A DNA stretch of 24,473 nt from Actinomycetales bacterium (GCA_024641895.1 JAHECE010000007.1:1-24473); one strand, 5' to 3'; shown: positions 1 to 8,550, counted from the stretch's first letter. Made by a program: numbers and translations. The notes: generated by a model from the letters alone, not told the origin.

Positions 1-594
1 CAGCTCCAGAACGCACCCATGCACGGGTATGAGCTCCGGAAGCGACTCAACGCCACGCTCGGCCCCTTCCGCGCACTGTCCTACGGCTCGCTCTACCCCT
101 GCCTCAAGTCGCTGGAGAGCGGCGGCTGGATCGAGGCGACGGAGACGGCAGCGCCGCCCCACGCCCTCTCGGGCAAGCGAGCGCGGATCGTCTACCAGCT
201 CACGGCGGACGGCAAGGAACGGCTGGCCGCCACCCTCTCCCACGCCGACCCGGCGTCCTGGGAGGACGACAACTTCGACGTCCGCTTCGCCCTCTTCGCG
301 CGAACGGACGCCGAGACCCGGCTACGCATCCTCGAGGGCCGGCGAACCCGGCTCGCCGAGCGGATGGAAGCGGTGCGTCAGTCGATGCAGCGCACCCGTG
401 AACGGATGGACTCCTACACCGAGGAGCTTCAGCGGCACGGACTCGAGCAGGTCGAACGAGAAGTGAAGTGGCTCGACGCGCTCATCGAGAACGAGCGGGC
501 GTCGACGAGCCCCCGAGCCGGGCAGCAGCCCCCCACACCCGTCGCTGGCGCCGACAGCGCCTCGGCACCCACAGGAAACAAGGAGCAAGAATGA
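1..594 (+). CDS. PadR family transcriptional regulator (5' end cut off)
   Basis: The open frame runs in from the left edge. Codons 1-18 read QLQNAP directly before MHGYELRKRL, which is the first helix of the PadR winged-helix domain, so the ATG at 19 is internal and the true start lies outside the window. The winged-helix continues through SYGSLYPCLKSLESGGWIEA and the wing (KRARIVYQLTADGKERL). After it comes the PadR C-terminal helical region (roughly residues 85-160, many Glu and Arg heptads), which normally forms the dimer coiled coil. A disordered Pro/Ala tail ends the protein. The TGA at 592-594 overlaps the ATG of the inositol-phosphate synthase, so the two are one transcription unit and the protein probably senses something linked to inositol metabolism or acts autoregulatorily. 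That role is inference; the PadR family assignment is firm. Confidence 0.9.
   Translation, partial: QLQNAPMHGYELRKRLNATLGPFRALSYGSLYPCLKSLESGGWIEATETAAPPHALSGKRARIVYQLTADGKERLAATLSHADPASWEDDNFDVRFALFARTDAETRLRILEGRRTRLAERMEAVRQSMQRTRERMDSYTEELQRHGLEQVEREVKWLDALIENERASTSPRAGQQPPTPVAGADSASAPTGNKEQE
581..594 (+). promoter_or_regulatory. Shine-Dalgarno and ATGA overlap coupling padR-like gene to ino1
   Basis: AGGAG at 581-585 sits 5 nt before ATG 591-593, and this ATG shares two bases with the TGA stop (592-594) of the upstream regulator. This fixes the synthase start at 591 rather than at upstream in-frame codons and implies translational coupling. Confidence 0.85.
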
Positions 595-1670
595 GTTCGA
601 TCCGCGTAGCGATCGTCGGCGTCGGGAACTGCGCGTCGTCGCTCGTCCAGGGCGTTCACTTCTACCGTGACGCCGACCCCCGGAGCACCGTGCCCGGCCT
701 CATGCACGTCGAGTTCGGCCCCTACCACGTTCGCGACATCGAGTTCGTTGCGGCCTTCGACGTCGACGCCAAGAAGGTCGGCTTCGACCTCTCCGAGGCG
801 ATCGTCGCGTCCGAGAACAACACGATCAAGATCGCGGACGTCCCGCCGCTGGGCGTGACCGTCCAGCGCGGCCACACGCTCGACGGCCTCGGTGACTACT
901 ACCACGCCACGATCGAGGAGTCGGACGCCGCTCCGGTCGACATCGTCGAGACGCTGAAGGCCACCAAGACCGACGTGCTCGTCTGCTACCTCCCCGTCGG
1001 CTCGGAGCAGGCCGCGAAGTACTACGCCCAGGCAGCCATCGACGCCGGGGTGGCCTTCGTCAACGCCCTCCCCGTGTTCATCGCGGGCACCAAGGAGTGG
1101 GCCGACAAGTTCACGGCGGCCGGCGTCCCGATCGTCGGCGACGACATCAAGTCGCAGGTCGGCGCCACCATCACGCACCGCGTGCTGGCCAAGCTCTTCG
1201 AAGACCGGGGCGTCGTCCTCGACCGGACATACCAGCTGAACGTCGGCGGCAACATGGACTTCAAGAACATGCTGCAGCGCGACCGGCTCGAGTCCAAGAA
1301 GATCTCCAAGACGCAGAGCGTGACGTCGAACATCGAGCACGACCTCGGTGCGCGCAACGTGCACATCGGCCCCTCGGACTACATCCCGTGGCTCGACGAC
1401 CGCAAGTGGGCCTACGTCCGCCTCGAGGGTCGCGCGTTCGGCGAGGTGCCCCTGAACCTGGAGTACAAGCTCGAGGTCTGGGACTCCCCGAACTCGGCCG
1501 GCATCATCATCGATGCCGTTCGTGCCGCGAAGATCGCCCTCGACCGGGGCATCGGTGGGCCCATCCTCTCGGCGTCGAGCTACTTCATGAAGTCCCCGCC
1601 GGTGCAGTTCGCGGACGACATCGCCCGCGCGAACCTCGAGGCCTTCATCCGCGGCGAGAACACCGTCTGA
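591..1670 (+). CDS. ino1: Inositol-1-phosphate synthase
   Basis: This enzyme converts glucose 6-phosphate to 1L-myo-inositol 1-phosphate with NAD, in the cytosol. In actinobacteria it is the entry to phosphatidylinositol, its mannosides and mycothiol. The product is 359 aa, the usual length of the short actinobacterial form. The N-terminus SIRVAIVGVGNCASSLVQG is the Rossmann NAD-binding loop. GDDIKSQVGATITHR and LNVGGNMDFKNM are conserved active-site segments, and SPNSAGIIIDAVRAAKIA with the C-terminal SYFMKSPP stretch completes the family pattern. It starts at ATG 591, overlapping the PadR-type regulator stop, so both should be co-transcribed. A PadR gene beside ino1 is also the arrangement in mycobacteria (established knowledge). 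The gene ends 18 bp before a strong hairpin. Confidence 0.95.
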   Translation: MSSIRVAIVGVGNCASSLVQGVHFYRDADPRSTVPGLMHVEFGPYHVRDIEFVAAFDVDAKKVGFDLSEAIVASENNTIKIADVPPLGVTVQRGHTLDGLGDYYHATIEESDAAPVDIVETLKATKTDVLVCYLPVGSEQAAKYYAQAAIDAGVAFVNALPVFIAGTKEWADKFTAAGVPIVGDDIKSQVGATITHRVLAKLFEDRGVVLDRTYQLNVGGNMDFKNMLQRDRLESKKISKTQSVTSNIEHDLGARNVHIGPSDYIPWLDDRKWAYVRLEGRAFGEVPLNLEYKLEVWDSPNSAGIIIDAVRAAKIALDRGIGGPILSASSYFMKSPPVQFADDIARANLEAFIRGENTV

Positions 1671-1688
1671 CCCGAAGCACTCCCTGAT

Positions 1689-1729
1689 CGTGAAGGACCC
1701 GGCTCGCGAGGCGAGCCGGGTCCTTCACG
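1689..1729. terminator. Strong hairpin, likely bidirectional terminator between convergent genes
   Basis: A perfect 19-bp stem (1689-1707 paired with 1711-1729) has a 3-nt GAG loop. It lies between the end of ino1 (+) and the end of the P-type ATPase gene (-). Only a short TTTC follows on the plus strand, so it is a GC-rich actinobacterial-type terminator without a long U tract. Its placement between convergent stops supports action on both strands. Confidence 0.9.
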
Positions 1730-1762
1730 TTTCGTGGCCGGCCACCCGACGACGACCGCGGC

Positions 1763-4573
1763 TCAGCGGTCGATGCGCCGCAGCACGACCTTGAGCGCCT
1801 CGCCGGCCCACAGGACTCCGCTCGCCATCGCCGCGCAGACGAGCCACTGCTCCAGTGACAGCGGGCTCGTCCCGAATGCACGGTTGAGCACCGGAACCTC
1901 GACGACGAGCACCTGGAGCGCCACCGAGAGCGTGATCGCGCCCCACAACCACCCGTTGACGAACAGCCGGTGGAAGGCGCTCACCGTCCCGGACCGGGCG
2001 TTCACGCAGTTGAACAGCTGCGCGAAAACCAGCACGGTGAACCCCGCCGTGCGCGCCGCCACCAGGTCCAGCGAGCCCTCGATGATCCCCCCCGGCAGGT
2101 ACAGGTCGATCGTCAGCAGCGTGACCACGGCCATGACGATCCCGGTGAAAGCGACGTTGCCCCACATGCGCGCGTCGATCACCCGCTGGTTCGGCGACCG
2201 GGGCGGGCGGCCCATGACGTCCTCGGTCTCGGGGTCGACACCCATGGCCAGCGCGGGCCCCGTGTCCGTGAGCAGGTTGATCCAGAGGATCTGGGTCGCG
2301 AGCAGCGGCAGCACCACCGCTTCGCCGGCGCCCGAGCCCGAGAGACCGATCACTCCGGCGCCCACCACGCCGAGGAACACCGTGAGCACCTCGCCCATGT
2401 TCGAGGAGAGCAGGTAGCGCAGGAACTTGCGGATGTTCTCGAAGATCCCCCGGCCCTCGCGGACTGCCCGGACGATCGTCGCGAAGTTGTCGTCCGTCAA
2501 GATCATCTTGGCGGACTCCTTGGTGACATCGGTCCCCGTGACCCCCATCGCGATGCCGATGTCCGCCGACTTCAGGGCCGGTGCGTCGTTCACTCCGTCC
2601 CCGGTCATCGCGACGATCTCGCCGTTGGCCTGGAGCGCGTCCACGATCCGCCGCTTGTGCCTCGGCGCGACCCGCGCGTAGAGGGACACCCGACGCACCG
2701 CCGCCGCGAACGCGACGTCGTCGAGCTCCTCCATCTCGAGCCCGGTCAGGACCTCGGCGTCCGCGGGGACGAAGCCGAGATCCGAGGCGATCCGCTGGGC
2801 CGTCAGCGGGTGGTCCCCGGTGATCATCATGAGGCGGATCCCCGCGCGGCGCGCGTCGGCGACCGCCGCCCCGGCCTCCGGCCGAGCGGGGTCCAGAACC
2901 CCGACGATGCCCGCCAGGACGAGCTCCTGCTCCACCGACTCGTCTGCCTCCGGAACCTCGGTCACCCCCAGCGGCCGGTACGCCACGCCGAGGGTTCGCA
3001 GCGCCTGTCTCGAGAGACGGTCGACGTCCGCGAGGACCCGCGCGCGCCCCTGGTCGTCGAGCTCGACGACCCGGCTGCCCACCCGCTCGTGCGTGCACCG
3101 CGCCAGAAGCACGTCGGGCGCACCCTTGGTGACCACGCGGACCTGACCCGCGTCGTGAGCGTCCGTCTCGAGGGTGCTCATCAGCTTGCGCTCGGAGGTG
3201 AACGGGACGTGGCCGACCCGGCTGAACCGCTCCCGCCGCTCGCCGTGGAGGCCGAGCTTCCTCTCCGCCACCAGGAAGGACGCCTCCGTCGGGTCTCCTT
3301 GGATCTGCCACTCGCCGTCGACCTCACGCAGGACGGCGTTGTTCGCGAGGGCGCCACCCGTGAGGACGACAGCGACCTCCTCGCGAAGTGCCGCCACCTC
3401 CGGGCCTGCGTCGTCGAGCGGGACGCCGTCGAGCTCCAACCCGCCCTCGGGCCGGTAGCCCGTCCCGGTGAGAACGACCTCGCCCGAGGCGGTCACGACC
3501 CGCATGATCGTCATCTCGCTCTTGGTCAGGGTGCCCGTCTTGTCCGAGCAGATGACCGACGCCGAGCCGAGGGTCTCGACCGAGGAGAGCTTCTTGACGA
3601 TCGCGTTGTGCCGGGCGAGCCGTTGGACGCCGAGGGCGAGCACCGTCGTCAGGATGGCGGGCAGGCCCTCGGGCACGGCGGCCACCGCGAGCGAGACCCC
3701 GAGGAGCAGCACCGACACGGCGCCCTCGCCGGTGCGAACCTCTCCCGTGAGCAGGATCGTGGCCATGACGACGCCCGCGATCACGACCACGGCGATGCCG
3801 AGCATCCGGCCGACGCGGACGATCTCCCTCTCGAGCGGGGTCGGGTCGTCGACCGTGGACTCGAGCAGGGTCGCCACCTCACCCATCTGGGTCGCCATGC
3901 CGGTGGCTGTCACCACGGCGCGGCCGGCCCCGCGGGTGACCGCGGTGCCGCTGAAGACCATGTTGAACCGGTCCCCGAGCGCTGCGGGCACCGGGAGCGC
4001 GCGGACGTCCTTGAGCACCGACTCGCTCTCGCCCGTCAGCGATGCCTCGGCGACCTGGAGGCTCGCGCAGTGGACGAGCCTCGCGTCCGCCACGACCGTG
4101 GCTCCCTCCGCGAGAAGAAGGACGTCGCCGCGCACGACGTCGGTCGAGGGGACCCTGTCGACCTCGCCGTCGCGCAGCACGGTTGCCGACGCCGGCGTCA
4201 GGTCGCGCAGCGCCGCAACGGCCTGCTCGGCGCGGGCCTCCTGCACGTAGCCGAGGACCGCGTTGAGGACCACGATCAACGCGATGACGACCGCGTCGAA
4301 GGGCCAGCCCGCGGCGCCCTCGAGCACCCACGCCGCGACGGAGACGACGACGGCGAGGAGCAGCAGATAGACCAAGGGGTCGCGCAGCTGTTCCAGGACC
4401 TTGCGCCACCGCGGGACCGGCGGAGCCTCGTCGAGCCGGTTGGGCCCGTCCACGGCCAGGCGGCTCGCGGCCTCTCCGCTGGTCAAGCCGACGGCCGGAT
4501 CGACCCCGAGCCGGACGGCCACGTCGGAGGCGTCGAGGACCGAGGGGTCCTCCATGGCGTGGGTCGCCGTCAT
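1763..4573 (-). CDS. Cation-transporting P-type ATPase (P2, calcium-pump type)
   Basis: This is a membrane pump that exports a cation at the cost of ATP. The 936-aa product has the full P2 layout. It opens with a cation-ATPase N-terminal domain (TSGEAASRLAVDGPN), then M1-M2. The actuator domain carries TGES at about 180-183. M4 carries VPEGLP at about 300-305, the calcium-type ion-binding motif. The phosphorylated Asp is D344 in DKTGTLT. The nucleotide domain includes KGAPD, and the hinge is TGDGVNDAP at about 658. M6 reads WINLLTDTGPA, then come C-terminal helices. VPEGLP in M4 plus NLLTD in M6 argue for Ca2+ or Mn2+ rather than heavy metals; mycobacterial CtpF is a comparable protein. The start is ATG 4573, with AAGGA 7 nt upstream on the minus strand; an ATG six codons later is the alternative. 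It is not part of the standard oriC gene set. The substrate is inferred. Confidence 0.93.
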   Translation of the reverse strand: MTATHAMEDPSVLDASDVAVRLGVDPAVGLTSGEAASRLAVDGPNRLDEAPPVPRWRKVLEQLRDPLVYLLLLAVVVSVAAWVLEGAAGWPFDAVVIALIVVLNAVLGYVQEARAEQAVAALRDLTPASATVLRDGEVDRVPSTDVVRGDVLLLAEGATVVADARLVHCASLQVAEASLTGESESVLKDVRALPVPAALGDRFNMVFSGTAVTRGAGRAVVTATGMATQMGEVATLLESTVDDPTPLEREIVRVGRMLGIAVVVIAGVVMATILLTGEVRTGEGAVSVLLLGVSLAVAAVPEGLPAILTTVLALGVQRLARHNAIVKKLSSVETLGSASVICSDKTGTLTKSEMTIMRVVTASGEVVLTGTGYRPEGGLELDGVPLDDAGPEVAALREEVAVVLTGGALANNAVLREVDGEWQIQGDPTEASFLVAERKLGLHGERRERFSRVGHVPFTSERKLMSTLETDAHDAGQVRVVTKGAPDVLLARCTHERVGSRVVELDDQGRARVLADVDRLSRQALRTLGVAYRPLGVTEVPEADESVEQELVLAGIVGVLDPARPEAGAAVADARRAGIRLMMITGDHPLTAQRIASDLGFVPADAEVLTGLEMEELDDVAFAAAVRRVSLYARVAPRHKRRIVDALQANGEIVAMTGDGVNDAPALKSADIGIAMGVTGTDVTKESAKMILTDDNFATIVRAVREGRGIFENIRKFLRYLLSSNMGEVLTVFLGVVGAGVIGLSGSGAGEAVVLPLLATQILWINLLTDTGPALAMGVDPETEDVMGRPPRSPNQRVIDARMWGNVAFTGIVMAVVTLLTIDLYLPGGIIEGSLDLVAARTAGFTVLVFAQLFNCVNARSGTVSAFHRLFVNGWLWGAITLSVALQVLVVEVPVLNRAFGTSPLSLEQWLVCAAMASGVLWAGEALKVVLRRIDR

Positions 4574-4665
4574 GCCCCCATCCTTACGCGGTCACCGGCG
4601 GTCACGAACGGGACTTCCTTGACCACGCGCGCCGACGCCGGGCCGCGGCCAATACGCTTCCCCGG
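4574..4665. promoter_or_regulatory. Divergent promoter region; leaderless-type -10 for the MFS gene
   Basis: This 92-bp gap separates the minus-strand ATPase start from the plus-strand transporter start. On the plus strand TACGCT (4653-4658) fits the actinobacterial -10 TANNNT and stands 7 nt before GTG 4666. No Shine-Dalgarno sequence precedes that GTG, which fits a leaderless mRNA. No convincing -35 was found at 17-18 bp. On the minus strand an AAGGA ribosome site precedes the ATPase ATG. Confidence 0.45.
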
Positions 4666-6009
4666 GTGAGCGTGCTCGGGGACCTGAAGGTCATCGCGGT
4701 CCATCGGGACTTCCGCAGGCTGTTCTCCGTGCGGCTGGTCTCGCAGTCGGGCGACGGAATGTTCCAGGTCGGCCTGGCAACGCTGTACTTCTTCTCCCCG
4801 GAGAGCCAGACGACGGCTGCGAGCGTCGCTGCCGCCTTCGCCGTCCTGCTGCTCCCGTTCACGGTGGTCGGGCCGTTCGCGGGCGTCCTCCTGGACCGCT
4901 GGCGACGGCGCCAGGTCCTCCTGATCGGCAACCTGGTCCGGGTCGGGCTGGCCGTGACGCTCGCCGTGATCCTCACGACGGCCGGCGTCGGGCCGGCGGT
5001 CTACGCGCTGACGCTCGTGACGCTCTCGATCAACAGGTTCCTGCTCTCGGCCCTCTCGGCCGGGCTGCCGCACGTCGTCCCCCGATCCCAGCTGCTCATG
5101 GCGAACTCCGTGACGCCCACGCTCGGCGCCGCAGCGGCCGGCGTGGGCGGGGCCCTCGGTCTTGGTCTCGGCCGGCTCGTGCCGGACGCCGTCGTGCTGG
5201 TCGGCGCCGCGGCGCTCTTCGCGGCCGCCTCCGCACTGACGGTGCGGCTGGACAAGAACCAGCTGGGCCCGGACGTGATTCTCGCCCCCGCCGAGCTCTG
5301 GCAGAAGGCGGTGGACGTGGGTCGGGGCCTCGTCCACGGGGCTCGCTACCTGGTCCACGAGCGGACGCCTGCGCTTGCCCTGGCCGCGATGGCAGCCCAT
5401 CGCCTGCTGTTCGGGGCCGTGTTCATCGCGAGCATCCTCATCGCCCGCAACCTGCTCGCCGACCCGCGCGACGCCGGTGCCGGGCTCGCCGCTTTCGCGA
5501 CGATCCTCGGGGCCTCGGCGGCGGGCTTCGCCCTCGCGGCCGTCCTCACCCCGATCGCGCACGCCCGCATCACGCCGGTCGGCTGGATCATCACGTGCCT
5601 CGGCATCGCGGCCGCCAGCCAGGCGGCCCTCGCGATCTCCGTCGCTCGCCCGGTCATGCTCGGGGCAGCACTCCTGCTCGGCATGGCCGCGCAGGGGGCG
5701 AAGATCGCGGTCGACACCATCGTCCAGGGCGACACCGACGACCGCTATCGCGGGCGCGCCTTCGCGCTCTACGACATGCTCTACAACGCCGCGTTCGTCG
5801 GAGCGGCCGCCCTGGCAGCAGTCGCGCTCCCGGACACGGGCTACTCGCGGGCCGCCTTCATCGGGCTCGCCGCCGGCTACGTCCTCACCGCCCTCGGCTT
5901 CCGCTCCGGCATGGCCCGGGCGCACGAGCGGCGCGCCTCGCGCGGCGCGGCTCGCTCCGTCGGCACTCTCGTCTCCTCGAGCGCCCCGCCCGCGCCCGAC
6001 GGCGCCTGA
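4666..6009 (+). CDS. MFS transporter (EntS-like / MFS_3 type)
   Basis: This 447-aa integral membrane protein looks like a proton-driven exporter of the major facilitator superfamily. The N-terminus LKVIAVHRDFRRLFSVRLVSQSGDGMFQVGLATL matches the typical opening of the MFS_3/EntS-like group, where R-L-x-S-Q-x-G-D-G lies in helix 1. The loop after helix 2, FAGVLLDRWRRRQVLL, is the family's motif A (G-x-x-x-D-R-x-x-R). The remainder consists of about ten further hydrophobic segments, and GDTDDRYRGRAFALYDM is the corresponding second-half loop. The C-terminus is short, Arg/Ala-rich and cytosolic. The start is GTG 4666; it has no ribosome site and is probably leaderless. The substrate cannot be read from the sequence. 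It is divergent from the ATPase and followed after 108 bp by the Usp gene. Confidence 0.87.
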   Translation: MSVLGDLKVIAVHRDFRRLFSVRLVSQSGDGMFQVGLATLYFFSPESQTTAASVAAAFAVLLLPFTVVGPFAGVLLDRWRRRQVLLIGNLVRVGLAVTLAVILTTAGVGPAVYALTLVTLSINRFLLSALSAGLPHVVPRSQLLMANSVTPTLGAAAAGVGGALGLGLGRLVPDAVVLVGAAALFAAASALTVRLDKNQLGPDVILAPAELWQKAVDVGRGLVHGARYLVHERTPALALAAMAAHRLLFGAVFIASILIARNLLADPRDAGAGLAAFATILGASAAGFALAAVLTPIAHARITPVGWIITCLGIAAASQAALAISVARPVMLGAALLLGMAAQGAKIAVDTIVQGDTDDRYRGRAFALYDMLYNAAFVGAAALAAVALPDTGYSRAAFIGLAAGYVLTALGFRSGMARAHERRASRGAARSVGTLVSSSAPPAPDGA

Positions 6010-6105
6010 CGGCGCCAGCCCCACCCGCGGCCACCTGGGCCGTTGAACACTCGACCGGGGCCACCGCGACCTGGCAGAGTCAACAACAGGCGATGACCGC
6101 GAAGC

Positions 6106-6120
6106 GAGGGGATGGCAATG
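6106..6120 (+). promoter_or_regulatory. Ribosome binding site deciding the Usp start
   Basis: GAGGGG (6106-6111) abuts an ATG at 6112 with no spacer but lies 6 nt before a second in-frame ATG at 6118. Normal spacing favours the second ATG, which removes two residues from the longest possible product. Confidence 0.7.
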
Positions 6121-6930
6121 CCCACACGTCGGCTGGTGTTCGGTGACGACGGCTCGGCCGCCGCAGACGTCGCCTGGCTGTGGATCAACAGTCATTCCTG
6201 GCCCGGGTGGACCGTCTCGGTGGTCGAGGCGCACCAGCCCAAGGAGTTCACGATCCTGCCGCCCGAGCGGACCACCCTGCACACATGGGAGCCGGCGCAC
6301 CCACGAGAGCTGCTCGCCCCGGCACCCGGCACCACGCTCGAGCATCTGACGGCTGAGGCGGACCCGCGCGTGGTGCTCGACTGCGCCGGCAGGGCCGACC
6401 TCATGGTCGTCGGACCAAGAGGAAAGGGTGCGCTCAAGCAGCTGCACATCGGCAGCACGACCGAGTGGCTCCTCGTCCGGCCGGACCCGCCACTGACGAT
6501 CGTCCGGAGCGGGCGGCCCACCCAACGGGTCCTCGTGTGCGTCGACGGCTCCGACCACGCGCGTCTCGCGACCGCCACCGTCGCGGCCCTGCCGTGGATC
6601 GACGGCTGCGCGGTGACGGCGCTCGCGGTGGAGGACGGGGTCACGGACTGCGAGTCGGCGCTCGCCGAAGCCGCGGCGACGCTGCGAGAGGCAGGCGTCG
6701 AGCCGCACACGCTCCACGCCGACGCCCACCATCACGGGCCTGCCTCGATTCGCGACGTCCGTAGCGCGATCCTCGGGGAGATCGCCTCGCTGGACATCGA
6801 CCTCGTCGCCCTGGGCACCCGCGGCCTCGGCACGTTCCGTCGGGCCTTCATCGGCTCGACCGCGAGCGCGGTCGCCCTGCACGCGCCGTGCTCAGTCCTC
6901 GTCGCCTACGAGACGGCCGGCGAGGAGTGA
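6118..6930 (+). CDS. Tandem universal stress protein (two Usp domains)
   Basis: The 270-aa product consists of two Usp domains. Each keeps the ATP-binding signature G-x2-G-x9-G-S: GPRG...GS in the first half (segment VVGPRGKGALKQLHIGSTT) and GTRG...GS in the second (GTRGLGTFRRAFIGSTA). It should therefore be of the ATP-binding Usp class, as are many actinobacterial tandem Usp proteins induced in hypoxia or dormancy (family knowledge). The first domain opens with LVFGDDGS and the second with VLVCVDGSDHA, the usual first strand and Asp. The start was chosen at ATG 6118 by ribosome-site spacing. Its stop lies 7 bp from the stop of the convergent cca gene with no terminator between. Its physiological signal is unknown. 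Confidence 0.9.
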   Translation: MPTRRLVFGDDGSAAADVAWLWINSHSWPGWTVSVVEAHQPKEFTILPPERTTLHTWEPAHPRELLAPAPGTTLEHLTAEADPRVVLDCAGRADLMVVGPRGKGALKQLHIGSTTEWLLVRPDPPLTIVRSGRPTQRVLVCVDGSDHARLATATVAALPWIDGCAVTALAVEDGVTDCESALAEAAATLREAGVEPHTLHADAHHHGPASIRDVRSAILGEIASLDIDLVALGTRGLGTFRRAFIGSTASAVALHAPCSVLVAYETAGEE

Positions 6931-6937
6931 GCGTCCG

Positions 6938-8443
6938 CTAGGCGTCGCGCTGCGCCCACCACTCGAGCAGCGCCTCGCGGGCGAGATCCACCTCCATCGG
7001 TCCGCGCTCGAGCCGCAGCTCGAGCAGGAAGCGGTAGGCCTCGCCGACCTCCCGACCCGGCTTCAGCCCGAGGCAGGCCATGATCTGCTCGCCGTCGAGT
7101 GCCGGCCGGACAGCGGCGAGCTCCTCCTGCTCCTGAAGTCGCTCGATCCGTAGCTCGAGGTCGTCGTACGCGGCTGCCAGCCGCATGGCCTTGCGCCGGT
7201 TGCGCGTCGTGCAGTCCGCGCGCGTCAGCCGGTGCAGACGTTCCAGGAGGTCTCCCCCGTCGCGCACGTAGCGGCGCACGGCCGAGTCGGTCCAGGCGCC
7301 GTCGCCGTACCCGTGGAAGCGCAGGTGCAGCTCGACGAGCCGGGCCACCGCGCCGACCGTCGCCTTGTCGTAGCGCAGGGCACGCAGCCGCTTGGCCGCC
7401 AGCTTCGCGCCCACCAGCTCGTGATGGTGGAAGCTCACGCCGCCGCCGGGCTCGAGGGCCTTCGTGGCCGGCTTGCCGATGTCGTGCAGCAGCGCGGCCA
7501 GGCGCAGCACGAGGTCCGGTCCCGGGACCGGGCCGTCAGGACCCGTCTCGAGCGCGATCGCCTGGTCGACGACCGTGAGGGTGTGCTCGTAGACGTCCTT
7601 GTGCCGGTGGTGCTCGTCGATCTCGAGCTGCATCGCGGGCACCTCAGGCAGGACGACGCCGGCCAGGCCCGTGTAGACCAGCACCTCGAGACCGCGGCGC
7701 GGCTGAGCGCCGAGCAGGAGCTTCGTGAGCTCGGCCTGGACCCGCTCGGCGGAGACGATGGCGATGCGCTGCGCCATCGTCGTCATGGCCGCGAGCACGT
7801 CCGGCTCGATGTCGAAGGACAGCTGAGCCGCGAAACGAGCCGCGCGGAGCATGCGCAGCGGGTCGTCGTCGAAGCTCTGCTCCGGCGAGACCGGCGTGCG
7901 CAGCACCCCGCGAGCCAGGTCGGTCAGCCCGTGGAACGGGTCGACGAAGACGAGGTCGGGCACGCGGACAGCCATCGCGTTGACCGTGAAGTCACGCCGG
8001 GAGAGATCACCCTCCAGGGAGTCGCCGTAGGCGACGACGGGCTTGCGTGAGTGCGGGGCGTACTCGTCGGTCCGGTAGGTCGTCACCTCGACGGTGAGGC
8101 CCTCCCGGAAGGCGCCGATGGTGCCGAAGTCTCGCCCTACGTCCCAGACCGTCCCGCTCCACCGCGAAAGGAGGCGCTCGGTCACATACGGGTCAGCAGA
8201 CGTCGCGAAGTCGAGGTCCTGGCTCGAGCGGCCGAGAAACGCGTCCCGCACCGGGCCGCCCACGAGAGCGAGCTCGTGGCCGGCGGCGGCGAAGAGCCGG
8301 CCGAGAGCGATGGCCTCGGGGGCGAGGTCCGCAAGCACAGACAGGGCGCTGCGCTGCAGGGCGAAGACCTCCGGGGCCGAGCCGGAGGGCGCGAGCGGAC
8401 GGTCGGGGCCGGACTGTGAGGGCACGAACGCCAAGCGTGCCAC
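6938..8443 (-). CDS. cca: CCA-adding tRNA nucleotidyltransferase
   Basis: The enzyme builds or repairs the 3' CCA end of tRNAs from CTP and ATP. The 501-aa product has the class II nucleotidyltransferase head. LVGGPVRDAFLG holds the G-G-x-V-R-D motif, QDLDFATSA holds the metal-binding D-x-D, and RRDFTVNAMA is the next conserved motif. RAARFAAQLSFDIEPDVL follows as the basic helical region. An HD phosphohydrolase domain comes next (LAALLHDIGKPATK, then FHHHELVGAKLA), as in bacterial CCA enzymes with HD domains. The orthologue in M. tuberculosis is called PcnA and also lies divergently from mutT4, as here. GTG 8443 is the longest start; no clear ribosome site precedes it, and the first 30 residues are variable, so the start is uncertain. 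The last bases run tail-to-tail into the Usp gene. Confidence 0.93.
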   Translation of the reverse strand: MARLAFVPSQSGPDRPLAPSGSAPEVFALQRSALSVLADLAPEAIALGRLFAAAGHELALVGGPVRDAFLGRSSQDLDFATSADPYVTERLLSRWSGTVWDVGRDFGTIGAFREGLTVEVTTYRTDEYAPHSRKPVVAYGDSLEGDLSRRDFTVNAMAVRVPDLVFVDPFHGLTDLARGVLRTPVSPEQSFDDDPLRMLRAARFAAQLSFDIEPDVLAAMTTMAQRIAIVSAERVQAELTKLLLGAQPRRGLEVLVYTGLAGVVLPEVPAMQLEIDEHHRHKDVYEHTLTVVDQAIALETGPDGPVPGPDLVLRLAALLHDIGKPATKALEPGGGVSFHHHELVGAKLAAKRLRALRYDKATVGAVARLVELHLRFHGYGDGAWTDSAVRRYVRDGGDLLERLHRLTRADCTTRNRRKAMRLAAAYDDLELRIERLQEQEELAAVRPALDGEQIMACLGLKPGREVGEAYRFLLELRLERGPMEVDLAREALLEWWAQRDA

Positions 8444-8550
8444 GTCCGGGGCCTGGCGCGCAGCGGAGGTCCGGCGACCGGCAGCGGCCCGTGACGGCGG
8501 GCGGCGTGGGCCCTGACCCCGCGAGCCGGACGTGTCATTAAGGTGTCACC
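8444..8550. promoter_or_regulatory. Divergent promoter region between cca and the Nudix gene
   Basis: This 107-bp gap separates oppositely directed starts. Near the Nudix start GTGTCA occurs twice (8532-8537 and 8543-8548), 11 bp apart and so on one face of the helix. AAGGTG (8540-8545) is a ribosome site 5 nt before ATG 8551; TAAGGT (8539-8544) could instead be read as a -10 box for a leaderless message. No clear -35 was found. Confidence 0.4.

Noticed and set aside
1970..4669. Very long plus-strand open frame opposite the P-type ATPase
   Set aside because: It is antisense to a fully recognisable ATPase. Its product is rich in Arg, Asp, His and Gly without any domain, as expected for a shadow frame in high-GC DNA.
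6001..6016. GGCGCC-TGAC-GGCGCC hairpin over the MFS stop codon as a terminator
   Set aside because: The six-pair stem with a 4-nt loop is short, has no U run, and such GC palindromes are common by chance at this base composition.
4570..6882. 770-codon minus-strand open frame across the MFS and Usp genes
   Set aside because: It runs antisense through two clear genes and the gap between them, is composed of Arg/Gly/Asp/Glu low-complexity sequence, and has no family motif.
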